Source: JAKBCQ01 sp021807585
GTDB lineage: Bacteria > Planctomycetota > Planctomycetia > Isosphaerales > Isosphaeraceae
Direction of reading: 5' to 3'
Length of the DNA stretch: 11,110 nucleotides
Assembly: GCA_027325115.1 (NCBI GenBank)
Contig: DAHWFG010000371.1
Coordinates: 1-11,110 of the forward strand
The notes beneath the pieces were generated by a model, which saw nothing but the letters and a program-made list of their open reading frames with translations, made no database searches and was not told the origin of the DNA. Shown here in pieces: positions 1 to 6,143 of the stretch; the first letter of the stretch is position 1; every line of letters starts with the position of its first letter. The translations under genes and the position numbers were made by a program.

Positions 1-335
1 GCGTCGGTCTCCTCGACCTCGCGGTACGAACTCGTACCCCCTCCCGCTCCAAACACGGTCGCCAGACCGGCGACGGAAGGCGCGTGTCAGGTACGGTTGC
101 AACTATCGATGTTGTTGCTCCCGATCGCCTGACGCGCAAACTTCTGCGAAACGTAATTGAGCTCGTTCGTCGCCTTCGAGCAACTGAACAAACCGAACGA
201 TTCCGGCCCCCGCGCCGCGATCGATTCGCGAAAACCCGCCGCGGCGCGATCGAGAGCCTCGTCCCAACCCGCACGCCGCAACAAACCGTCCTCGCGAACC
301 AGCGGATATGTCAGCCGCGAAAGCGCCCGTTTCAT
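1..335 (-). CDS. fdhA: Formate dehydrogenase catalytic (molybdopterin) subunit, selenocysteine-containing, 3' end outside the window
   Basis: Molybdopterin/bis-MGD oxidoreductase that oxidises formate to CO2. The reading frame starts at ATG 333-335, with GAGGAG at 341-346 as ribosome binding site, and runs off the left edge (111 codons visible). Residues 1-82 match the start of the FdhF/FdhA molybdopterin domain: a TYPLVREDG segment, then WDEALDRAA, then FGLFSCSKATNELNYVSQKFAR and NNIDSCNRT. The next codon is UGA (87-89), followed in frame by HAPSVAGLATVFGAGGGTSSY. This is the position of catalytic Sec140 in E. coli FdhF (ARV-U-HGPSVAGL), so I read the UGA as selenocysteine, Sec83. The N-terminal [4Fe-4S] domain (CxxCxxxC), normally about 55-60 residues upstream, is missing: in-frame stops lie just before the start and fdhD ends 54 bp upstream. 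It follows fdhD on the same strand. A naive caller would report an 82-residue fragment ending at 87. Confidence 0.9.
58..74 (-). promoter_or_regulatory. Bacterial SECIS-like hairpin for SelB-dependent UGA decoding
   Basis: In the mRNA, GUCGCC and GGCGAC form a perfect 6-bp stem closing a GGUCU loop. The loop begins 18 nt after the UGA. In E. coli fdhF the GGUCU loop lies at the same codon offset (UGA followed by six codons, then GGU CUG). The bulged U that precedes the loop in the E. coli element is not evident here, because the equivalent position is base paired. The hairpin lies wholly inside the fdhA coding sequence, as is usual for bacterial SECIS elements. Confidence 0.75.
87..89 (-). 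other. In-frame UGA read as selenocysteine (Sec83 of FdhA)
   Basis: On the minus strand the codons run AAC CGT ACC TGA CAC GCG CCT. The frame stays open and family-like on both sides, with NNIDSCNRT before and HAPSVAGLA after. In formate dehydrogenases this exact position is the molybdenum-ligating Cys or Sec. The recoding is inferred from homology and from the hairpin that follows; selA, selB, selC and selD are not in the window. Confidence 0.9.
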
Positions 336-355
336 CGCAATCTCCTCTTTCGATC

Positions 356-364
356 ATTATATCA
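356..364 (-). promoter_or_regulatory. Possible extended -10 promoter for fdhA
   Basis: The minus-strand sequence TGATATAAT matches the extended -10 consensus TGnTATAAT exactly and lies in an AT-rich 54-bp gap between fdhD and fdhA. No -35 box is apparent. Transcription from here would leave a leader of only about 13 nt that still includes the GAGGAG ribosome binding site. It could be chance in AT-rich DNA, with fdhA transcribed only from upstream of fdhD. Confidence 0.3.
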
Positions 365-389
365 AGAGATCATTGATTACTTTGTATAA

Positions 390-1373
390 TTAAATAACGA
401 TATCATGAGATAAACCGATAATACGTTCATAGTGCGTATACACGTTGAACGAATCGCCGCGCAGAAAGCCGACAAGCGTCATGCCCGCTTTGTTCGCGGT
501 TTCGACCGAAAGGCTCGTCGGCGCCGACACGGCGCAGAGGATCGGGATCCCCGCGACCGCCGCCTTCTGGACGATCTCGAAACCGATCCGACCCGAGACG
601 AGCAAAATATGTCGCGATAGCGGCGTCGCGCCGTCGAGAAGCCCCCGACCCACGATCTTATCGACCGCGTTGTGCCGACCGACGTCCTCGCGGAGCGCGA
701 TCAACTCCCCCTCAAGATCGAACAAACCCGCCGCGTGCAATCCCCCGGTCCGATCGAATACCCGTTGCGCCTCGCGCAACGCCTCGGGTAATCGAATCAT
801 AACTTCTCGAGCAACCTCCGCACCCGCGGGTATCGGCGGACAGCGCGTCAAAAGCTGATCGAGCGTCGCCTTGCCGCAAAGCCCGCAACTCGAAGTCGCG
901 AAGAAATTACGCCGCAACGAACCGGGATCAAAATATCTATTTAACTTAATTGTGATCACATTACAAAGCTTTTTGGATCGCTCCGAACGATCCGCCGGAA
1001 TCGCCGAAAGTTCGTCGCGTCCCGCGATCAACCCCTCGGTATGAAGGAATCCGACCGCCAATTCGGCGTCGTGACCGGGGGTTCGCATCGTCACCGCGAC
1101 GCTGACCGGATCTTGTCCCGGGCCTTGCGCACGGGTTTCAAGCGGCTCTTCAACGACGACCCAATCCGACCGATCGACACAACGTCCCGCGGAACGCGAT
1201 CGCACTTCGACGCGCCGCGCCGAAACGCTCGGAAACCCGATCTCGTCGGACGTCGCGTCGGCGGATTCGCCTTCCCCGAGCGAGCGTCCGCGCTCGATTT
1301 CAACGCGATCACGCCCTCCCGCGGCGCAATCAACGCCACGATCGGACATCACGGCTTGGGGTTCAAAGGGCAT
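390..1373 (-). CDS. fdhD: Formate dehydrogenase accessory sulfurtransferase FdhD
   Basis: FdhD takes sulfur from the IscS cysteine desulfurase and delivers it to the bis-MGD cofactor before insertion into formate dehydrogenase; it acts in the cytoplasm. The 327-residue product shows the family signatures in order: AELAVGFLHTEGLI (about 103-116), the catalytic CGLC pair in SSCGLCGK (Cys163, Cys166), GGLHAAGLF (210-218), ALREDVGRHNAVDKIVG (226-242), and a C-terminal block with VSGRIGFEIVQKAA and APTSLSVETANKAGMTLVGF. Homology starts near residue 48. The N-terminus is longer than in usual FdhD (about 270-280 aa), and ATG at 1373 has no clear ribosome binding site, so the true start may be internal, for example ATG at 1349. 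It lies 54 bp upstream of fdhA on the same strand, its expected substrate. Confidence 0.95.
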   Translation of the reverse strand: MPFEPQAVMSDRGVDCAAGGRDRVEIERGRSLGEGESADATSDEIGFPSVSARRVEVRSRSAGRCVDRSDWVVVEEPLETRAQGPGQDPVSVAVTMRTPGHDAELAVGFLHTEGLIAGRDELSAIPADRSERSKKLCNVITIKLNRYFDPGSLRRNFFATSSCGLCGKATLDQLLTRCPPIPAGAEVAREVMIRLPEALREAQRVFDRTGGLHAAGLFDLEGELIALREDVGRHNAVDKIVGRGLLDGATPLSRHILLVSGRIGFEIVQKAAVAGIPILCAVSAPTSLSVETANKAGMTLVGFLRGDSFNVYTHYERIIGLSHDIVI

Positions 1374-1418
1374 AACGCGGCTCGCGGGGGCGGGAATATG
1401 ATCGTTCGCACAAAATCA

Positions 1419-1424
1419 GTATAA
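1419..1424 (-). promoter_or_regulatory. Possible -10 element upstream of fdhD
   Basis: TATACT on the minus strand, 45 bp before the fdhD ATG, in the 137-bp gap that separates the TolQ/ExbD cluster from fdhD. No convincing -35 hexamer is seen at 16-18 bp. I list it only as the best promoter-like sequence in this gap, which would give the fdh genes their own transcription unit. Confidence 0.2.
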
Positions 1425-1510
1425 ACCAGGGGATCGTTTCCTAACAGCTCGGCGTTCTTCGAACGAATCGAACATCGCCGATTTGACCAATCGTCGACGC
1501 TCATTCGGTT

Positions 1511-2410
1511 TCACTTTTCGTGATCGTCGGCTTCGTCGTATTCATCCGGTGGTTCTTGATCCATTTCTTGATGAAAATCGTGGGGCGATTCGATCCACTT
1601 TTTCAGATCCTCGGGTTCGATATCGACGATCGCGGGGCCCTCGGGAATCGTCGACGCGATCGACGGAGCGTTGAACCGCCGGCGAAGGAACGTCACCCAG
1701 CGATAAACGCTCAAAATCGTCATCGCCAAAACGACCGCGATCGTCACCTTCGTGATCGGAATCGCCGAAAACCACGGCTTGGGCTCGTCGTGGGGAAACC
1801 AGCTCAGCTTGCCCACGAACATCGGCGCCCACCGCGGCCCGCTCCCCGAGTTGTAAGCCATCAGCTTAAGAAAATAACCGTTCGCCGAAACAAGCTCCGA
1901 AAGGTCGGCGCCGATCGGCAAACCCTGGGGACAATCCTCAAACACCACGAGATAGGGATATCCTTGACTTTCAGACGTAATCACCCATGCTTCATAAAGA
2001 CGTTTTTTGGGTGAGAATTTCTCACCGACGTCGACTCCCAGAACGCGGATCGCGGTCCCTTCGAGATGAAACGGAACCCCCCGGTGGCGTTTGGGATCTT
2101 CGGCGAAATACGTGAAGAAGAGATCGCGCCGGCTTTTTTTATCGAGTTCGCCGAACTTCTCGCGGCGCACGCGATCGAGCAGCTCGACGTACGCCGAATT
2201 TTCCTGGAACCGCATCGGCGTTTTATCGACGACCGCGGCGAACGCGGGGGATTCGTCGGGCGGGGGCAAGGGAGCGACCTCGGCCGCGGGAGTCGGCTTC
2301 GGCGGCGGGTCGCCGGGCCCGCCGAACACCAAAAACAACGGCCAGCCGATCGCCATGATCGCCAAAAAGAGCAACAGTCGCGAAAATTCGGCGCCGCGAA
2401 AAAACGACAT
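1511..2410 (-). CDS. Bitopic membrane protein of unknown function, last gene of the TolQ-ExbD-ExbD cluster
   Basis: Predicted 299-residue protein. I chose ATG 2410 because GGGGAG lies 7 nt upstream; a TTG at 2437 in the same frame has no such support. A first membrane segment spans about residues 11-30 (RLLLFLAIMAIGWPLFLVFG), followed by a Pro-rich linker (GDPPPKPTPAAEVAPLPPPDE). A folded region of about 60-210 includes FHLEGTAIRVLGVD, LYEAWVIT, PYLVVFEDCPQGLP and NGYFLKLMAYNSG. A second membrane segment follows at about 217-241, then a strongly acidic cytoplasmic tail (EPPDEYDEADDHEK). The central part resembles a beta-rich domain I have seen in planctomycete proteins next to ExbD genes, but I know of no assigned function. 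Its place 63 bp after the second exbD suggests a periplasmic partner of the proton channel. The tail sits in the cytoplasm if both segments cross the membrane. Confidence 0.85.
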   Translation of the reverse strand: MSFFRGAEFSRLLLFLAIMAIGWPLFLVFGGPGDPPPKPTPAAEVAPLPPPDESPAFAAVVDKTPMRFQENSAYVELLDRVRREKFGELDKKSRRDLFFTYFAEDPKRHRGVPFHLEGTAIRVLGVDVGEKFSPKKRLYEAWVITSESQGYPYLVVFEDCPQGLPIGADLSELVSANGYFLKLMAYNSGSGPRWAPMFVGKLSWFPHDEPKPWFSAIPITKVTIAVVLAMTILSVYRWVTFLRRRFNAPSIASTIPEGPAIVDIEPEDLKKWIESPHDFHQEMDQEPPDEYDEADDHEK

Positions 2411-2473
2411 CAACGTGCTCCCCGATCCCGCGTCCAATCGCCGCCGAGTCGAACCGCCCCGTCGCTCGCCCGG

Positions 2474-2959
2474 TTAAGCCCCCGCGTCGGTCAGCTCGGC
2501 GAAACTCAACTTCGTCAATTTATTACGCGTGAACACATCAATCACTTTAATCAGTTCAGAATACTTGAGCTGAGGATCCACCGTGATCAACACCTGTTCG
2601 TATAAAAGCTCTTTCTTCTCGATATCGGCGGCGATCTTCTTCAGTTCCTGATCGAGAGCCTCGACGTCGGGTATTTCGTTCGCCTCGAGCGTGATCCGCG
2701 CGATGTCTCCCCCCCCCGCGGCGTGGATCGTCGTCGGCAGCGTCTTCAGCCCCACGGGAACGTCGCTGTTCGACGTGTCGGCGGTCGAAATCGGCTCGTT
2801 CATGTTGATCGAAGGCTGAGCCGGCAGCAAATTCATGCCGAATTGCACCTCCGAAGGAGCGGGATGATACGTCATGATAAAAAATGTGAGCAATTGAAAC
2901 GCCATGTCGAGCATCGGCGTGATCTGCATCTCGACTTCGGTTTCCTTCGACTTCTTCAT
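2474..2959 (-). CDS. ExbD/TolR family biopolymer transport protein (second copy)
   Basis: 161 residues; ATG at 2959 preceded by a GGAGGGGG ribosome binding site. A short cytoplasmic N-terminus (KKSKETEVEMQ) leads into one membrane helix at about 14-31 (TPMLDMAFQLLTFFIMTY) that carries Asp18, the conserved proton-carrying residue of ExbD/TolR. The periplasmic part ends in the family's typical alpha/beta fold (LLYEQVLITVDPQLKYSELIKVIDVF). An Ala/Gly/Thr-rich insert (about 50-85) precedes it. ExbD subunits sit in the pore of a TolQ/ExbB pentamer and turn proton flow into force on a periplasmic partner. It lies 64 bp after the other exbD and differs from it in sequence, so the two may form a heterodimer. 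No TonB or TolA is in the window, so the load is unknown. Confidence 0.92.
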   Translation of the reverse strand: MKKSKETEVEMQITPMLDMAFQLLTFFIMTYHPAPSEVQFGMNLLPAQPSINMNEPISTADTSNSDVPVGLKTLPTTIHAAGGGDIARITLEANEIPDVEALDQELKKIAADIEKKELLYEQVLITVDPQLKYSELIKVIDVFTRNKLTKLSFAELTDAGA

Positions 2960-3023
2960 CGCAACCCCCTCCCCCCCGTGATTCCCGCCGCCTCGGGCCT
3001 GAAATCCAGGGCCAACGCTCGTT

Positions 3024-3503
3024 TCATTCCCCGCTCGACATCGCCTTGAACTCGAATCTGCGGAACCCGTTCGCCTGACACGCCGTGATCAACTGAAAAA
3101 GCTCGGTGAAATGCGTGTCGCGATCCCCCCGAACCACCACCGTCGTCGGTAGACCCTTCGCGGGATCGATCTTCTTCCCGGCGATCTCAAAGTTCTCTTT
3201 GATCAGCTTGGCCTCGGTTTTGATCTGCTTGATCGCGTCTTCAATCCCCATCGTCTTGCCCAACATCAACAAATGCCCCTGACGGTCGATGTTAAGAACA
3301 AGCCGGTCCTCGGGCGACCCCGATCCCGACTCGGCCTCGACGGGCTTCGCCGACCCCGAAACCGGCAGCCGAACCCTCGAATCAAAATTCTCTTGACTAA
3401 AATTGATGCAAAGCATGAAAAACGTGATCAACTGAAACACGACGTCGAGGAGCGGCGTCAGGTTAGGCTCGGCCTTGATCTCTCCGCTGACCGATGCGCT
3501 CAC
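3024..3503 (-). CDS. ExbD/TolR family biopolymer transport protein (first copy)
   Basis: 159 residues from a GTG start at 3503, supported by GGGAGA 7 nt upstream. After a short cytoplasmic N-terminus (SASVSGEIKAEPN) comes the membrane helix at about 16-34 (TPLLDVVFQLITFFMLC) with the conserved Asp20. The periplasmic domain includes DRLVLNIDRQGHLLMLGKTM, a longer charged middle part (KQIKTEAKLIKENFEIAGKK), and the closing strand-helix-strand TTVVVRGDRDTHFTELFQLITACQANGFRRFEF. It lies 200 bp downstream of the tolQ-like gene, an unusually wide gap for partners that must assemble together. I see no gene or clear terminator in that gap. Confidence 0.92.
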   Translation of the reverse strand: MSASVSGEIKAEPNLTPLLDVVFQLITFFMLCINFSQENFDSRVRLPVSGSAKPVEAESGSGSPEDRLVLNIDRQGHLLMLGKTMGIEDAIKQIKTEAKLIKENFEIAGKKIDPAKGLPTTVVVRGDRDTHFTELFQLITACQANGFRRFEFKAMSSGE

Positions 3504-3703
3504 GGCGAATTCTCCCTGGTTCCCGCTTCAGCCTCGTCCACGCCGAACGTCGATTCCCCGCCGGCCAAATAACCGCTCGCTTGTGCGATCAATCATACCG
3601 ACCCAACCGTCTCAACCGATCCCTTCCCGAGCCGATCGCGGCAATCGGCCCGGACGTCGCTCGATCTCGCATCGTTGCGGATCTCAATCCATCAAACCGC
3701 CGC

Positions 3704-4537
3704 TCAGCTTGGTTTGTTCGCGGGCTGTTTGGCAGCGGCCCAGAAAAGCGCGATGATACGCTCGGAGGTGCGCCCCCCCTCCATCGCGATCTTCGAGATC
3801 CGATTGCGGAACACCGCGTAAAAGAAAATCGCCGGCACCGACAAACTCACCCCTTCGAGCGTGATGAACAACGCCGTCGAGATCCCCGCGGCTAGCTTGT
3901 CGGGACGAGCCTGACCGCCGACCTGCGTCGCAATCTCCTGGAAGCTCTGAATCATACCCCAAATCGTCCCCACCAGGCCGATCATCGGGCCCAACGTCCC
4001 GATCGTCGCCAGATACGTGATCCGACTCTCCATCCCGACAACCATCTCCTCGGCCTGCGCCGTCATCGCCTCCTTCGCCTCGGGACGACCGTTGGGCAAA
4101 TTCGCCACCCCCGTGCGAATCATCCGCGCTAAATACGAATTATTATCTCGGCATGCATCATACGCGTCTTGGAATTTCTTCTCTTTGATCGCGGTTTCCA
4201 CCTTTTCGATCAACGCCTGAGGCACCGCCTCGCTCAGCCTCATCTCCATGAACAACCGAATCACGAGCGCCGTGAAGTAAATCGAGATCAGAAAGAGAAA
4301 AAAGCCGATCGGTCCCGAAGCCTCAGCGGCCCACCGCAACATCGACTTCTTGGCGGGGGGCGCCGCTTTGGATGAATCGGATCCCTCCGAGCCCGCCGAC
4401 GCCGACGCCTCCCCCTTCGCCTGATGCGCTCGCGCTTTGTGCGCCGGCGCAAAACACACAAACGCGAGCCACGCGATCGTGCACGCGATCAAAATCAAAG
4501 ACCGGGTTCGGCCGCGGTCGGATCGGAACTTCGGCAT
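3704..4537 (-). CDS. MotA/TolQ/ExbB family proton channel protein
   Basis: 277 residues; ATG at 4537 with AGGAG 9 nt upstream. The channel part has three membrane helices: about 75-97 (GPIGFFLFLISIYFTALVI), 174-198 (YLATIGTLGPMIGLVGTIWG), and 217-243 (AAGISTALFITLEGVSLSVP). The second carries the family's Gly-rich TLGPMIGLVGTIWGM signature. The cytoplasmic loop between helices 1 and 2 is charged (KVETAIKEKKFQDAYDACRDN). In front of it lies an extra hydrophobic segment at 13-32 that looks like a signal peptide with a possible AHA/RAH cleavage site near 37-38, then a low-complexity linker (ASASAGSEGSDSSKAAPPAKK). It forms the pentameric stator around the ExbD pair encoded downstream. The substrate of the system cannot be told from sequence; ExbB, TolQ and other energiser roles are all possible. 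Confidence 0.93.
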   Translation of the reverse strand: MPKFRSDRGRTRSLILIACTIAWLAFVCFAPAHKARAHQAKGEASASAGSEGSDSSKAAPPAKKSMLRWAAEASGPIGFFLFLISIYFTALVIRLFMEMRLSEAVPQALIEKVETAIKEKKFQDAYDACRDNNSYLARMIRTGVANLPNGRPEAKEAMTAQAEEMVVGMESRITYLATIGTLGPMIGLVGTIWGMIQSFQEIATQVGGQARPDKLAAGISTALFITLEGVSLSVPAIFFYAVFRNRISKIAMEGGRTSERIIALFWAAAKQPANKPS

Positions 4538-4850
4538 CGCGGGATACTCCTAATGGCAGCCGCGGGTCGGCGGGCAAGAAGCGATTGAAACCGAGGAAAG
4601 CTTGAAACTCATCTTCGAGGGCGCATACGAGCAAGTCAATCGGTCGATACGAGAAATTTAGAACGCGGAACGTCGGGGGGCGAACTTTCCGATCGGAGAA
4701 CACGATCACGACCGCGCAAATCAACCAAGGGCGCCTCAAAACATGTATGCTTGGCTCCCCCCTTGTGTGACACCCGCACCGTCGTTTGAACCCCAATCCA
4801 AACAACTCGGTCACGAACGACCGCCGACTCGCCGCTCGCAATCCTCTCAA
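4538..4850. other. 313-bp gap upstream of the tolQ-like gene; probable leader or promoter region
   Basis: No gene recognised. It holds the AGGAG ribosome binding site of the TolQ-like gene at its left end. TTGACT on the minus strand (4634-4639) is the best -35-like hexamer, but no matching -10 follows. A 72-codon minus-strand frame from GTG 4854 overlaps the upstream stop in a GTGA arrangement; its product resembles nothing I know and it lacks a ribosome binding site. No strong hairpin with a U tract is seen. Confidence 0.4.
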
Positions 4851-6032
4851 TCACCGCGATTCAAACCGCACCCGCTCAACTCCCGCCGAGCGGATCGACT
4901 CGACAACCTCGCGAACCCTCGAATACGGAACGTCCGATGCGACGCGAATCAAAACCGACGACCCCGTATCGGCGGCGATCCGATCGACAATTACAGATTT
5001 CAATGTCTTCATGTCTTGACTTTTTCCGTCGATCGAAACCCCCTCGGTCGCCCGGTCGATCGTCAGGACGATCTTCCCCGCCGCGTCGCCTTCGAGCTCC
5101 CCTCCCGCCCCGTCGGCGAGGGCGTCTTCGGGAGCGAAGCGACCCCCCTTGCGGATCGCGAAAAAGCCGAACGTCTGGTTCAAAAACCGGAGCGTTCCCG
5201 AAAATCCCCCCTTGCCGCTCGTCCACAAATAACCTTCATACTCTTGCTTGGAACGGGGAAAGGCGATCTCGAAAACAATCCTCCCGGGAGAATCCCCCCC
5301 CGAAATCCCCCGAACCGCGTACGATCGACCGTTCAAATCGGATCGAAATTCGCCGCTCACTTCACCTTTATCATTCACTTTTATGCTCAGATCTCCTGAC
5401 CAGCGCGCGTCGGCGTAAAGCCGATAAACGCCGCGGAAATCGCCGACCGTAACGCGACCTCCGGGAGAAGGCCGATCGTTCGCCTGAGCCGGAAAAACGG
5501 GCGCCGCTTCAAGCGTGTAAAGCTTCGCCCCTCCGGCGGGCGTTAAACCCGAGCCGTCCTTGCCCGTCAGGCGAAACCGCATGTCGCCGCCGTGACCGTC
5601 GGGTACAACCTGACCGCTGTCAAAATCGAACTGAAAACCGTCGAAAAGCAACGTCCCCTTGCCCCCCGCCAGCCTCGTCTTGGCCTGAGGAGATTCAAAC
5701 GTGTCGAACCGTTCAAGAACGACGACGGGGGTCGGTTCTCCGCCCCCCGCGGGCTTGCGGAGCGCCGCCGAGACGAGAACCCGCGCCGCGTTCCCCTGAT
5801 CGGTCCTCACGATCAAGAGCGCGTGCTCCGAATCGCGCAGCGTCCGGGGCGCCGCGCCGATCTCCGCGAATCCCAAGTTATTCCTCTCCTTCGACCCCTC
5901 TCCCCGCGCCGCAGCCGTCAGCAATCCCCCGTCGAATCGAGCGAAATCGTCCCCCCAAGCCCGTTCCCCAAACAACGCCGTAACGACGAACGCATACGTG
6001 AGAACCATTCTGTAAATATGACGATGCGACAA
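4851..6032 (-). CDS. Secreted protein of unknown function with C-terminal ExbD-like periplasmic domain
   Basis: 393 residues from a TTG start at 6032, chosen because GGAGGA lies 5 nt upstream; ATG at 6008 is the alternative. The N-terminus is a signal peptide (basic HRHIYR, hydrophobic MVLTYAFVVTALFG, probable cleavage after AWG, residue 27). Residues about 55-180 form an unassigned region with ALLIVRTDQ, ARVLVSAALRKP and PVVVLERFD. Residues 195-297 look beta-rich (VGDFRGVYRLY, GRIVFEIAFP, FSGTLRFLNQTFGFFAIRKG), possibly a lipocalin-like barrel. Residues 320-393 match the ExbD/TolR periplasmic fold: KIVLTIDRATEGVSIDGK, then SSVLIRVASDVPYSRVREVV and IRSAGVERVRF. There is no membrane helix beside this domain. 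It sits just upstream of the TolQ-ExbD genes. The fold assignment is by pattern only. Confidence 0.85.
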   Translation of the reverse strand: MSHRHIYRMVLTYAFVVTALFGERAWGDDFARFDGGLLTAAARGEGSKERNNLGFAEIGAAPRTLRDSEHALLIVRTDQGNAARVLVSAALRKPAGGGEPTPVVVLERFDTFESPQAKTRLAGGKGTLLFDGFQFDFDSGQVVPDGHGGDMRFRLTGKDGSGLTPAGGAKLYTLEAAPVFPAQANDRPSPGGRVTVGDFRGVYRLYADARWSGDLSIKVNDKGEVSGEFRSDLNGRSYAVRGISGGDSPGRIVFEIAFPRSKQEYEGYLWTSGKGGFSGTLRFLNQTFGFFAIRKGGRFAPEDALADGAGGELEGDAAGKIVLTIDRATEGVSIDGKSQDMKTLKSVIVDRIAADTGSSVLIRVASDVPYSRVREVVESIRSAGVERVRFESR

Positions 6033-6143
6033 GGAATTCCTCCGCGAATCGGGCCGCTTTGCGTGTTGGAATCGAAACGACGAATCTTGATCGAATCTGA
6101 GATTGCGACGGCGAGCGAACGTCGAGCGTTCCTCACCGATCGA

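Noticed and set aside
87..89. UGA as a true premature stop making fdhA a pseudogene
   Set aside because: It falls exactly at the catalytic Cys/Sec position, the frame continues with family sequence, and a SECIS-like hairpin follows at the expected distance.
951..960. Perfect palindrome TGTGATCACA resembling half of a CRP/FNR operator
   Set aside because: It lies inside the fdhD coding sequence (around Asn138-Ile142) and lacks the 6-bp spacer of a CRP site; chance is more likely.
2411..2437. Upstream TTG/GTG starts for the genes at 2410, 7625 and 9428
   Set aside because: In each case the ATG has a well-placed purine-rich ribosome binding site and begins directly with a membrane or signal segment, while the upstream start has no such support.
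3631..3649. Inverted repeat GCCGAT...ATCGGC between the tolQ-like gene and the first exbD as a terminator
   Set aside because: A 6-bp stem with no T tract, made of the overrepresented CGATCG-type words; too weak to call.
4636..4854. 72-codon minus-strand frame starting in a GTGA overlap with the upstream stop
   Set aside because: There is no ribosome binding site and the product resembles nothing known; it lies where the leader of the tolQ-like gene is expected.
4743..5399. Long plus-strand frame (218 codons) opposite the secreted ExbD-like gene, and similar ones at 5592-6239, 8868-9482 and 10082-10669
   Set aside because: They are Arg/Pro-rich shadows of well-supported genes, a result of high GC and frequent CGATCG.
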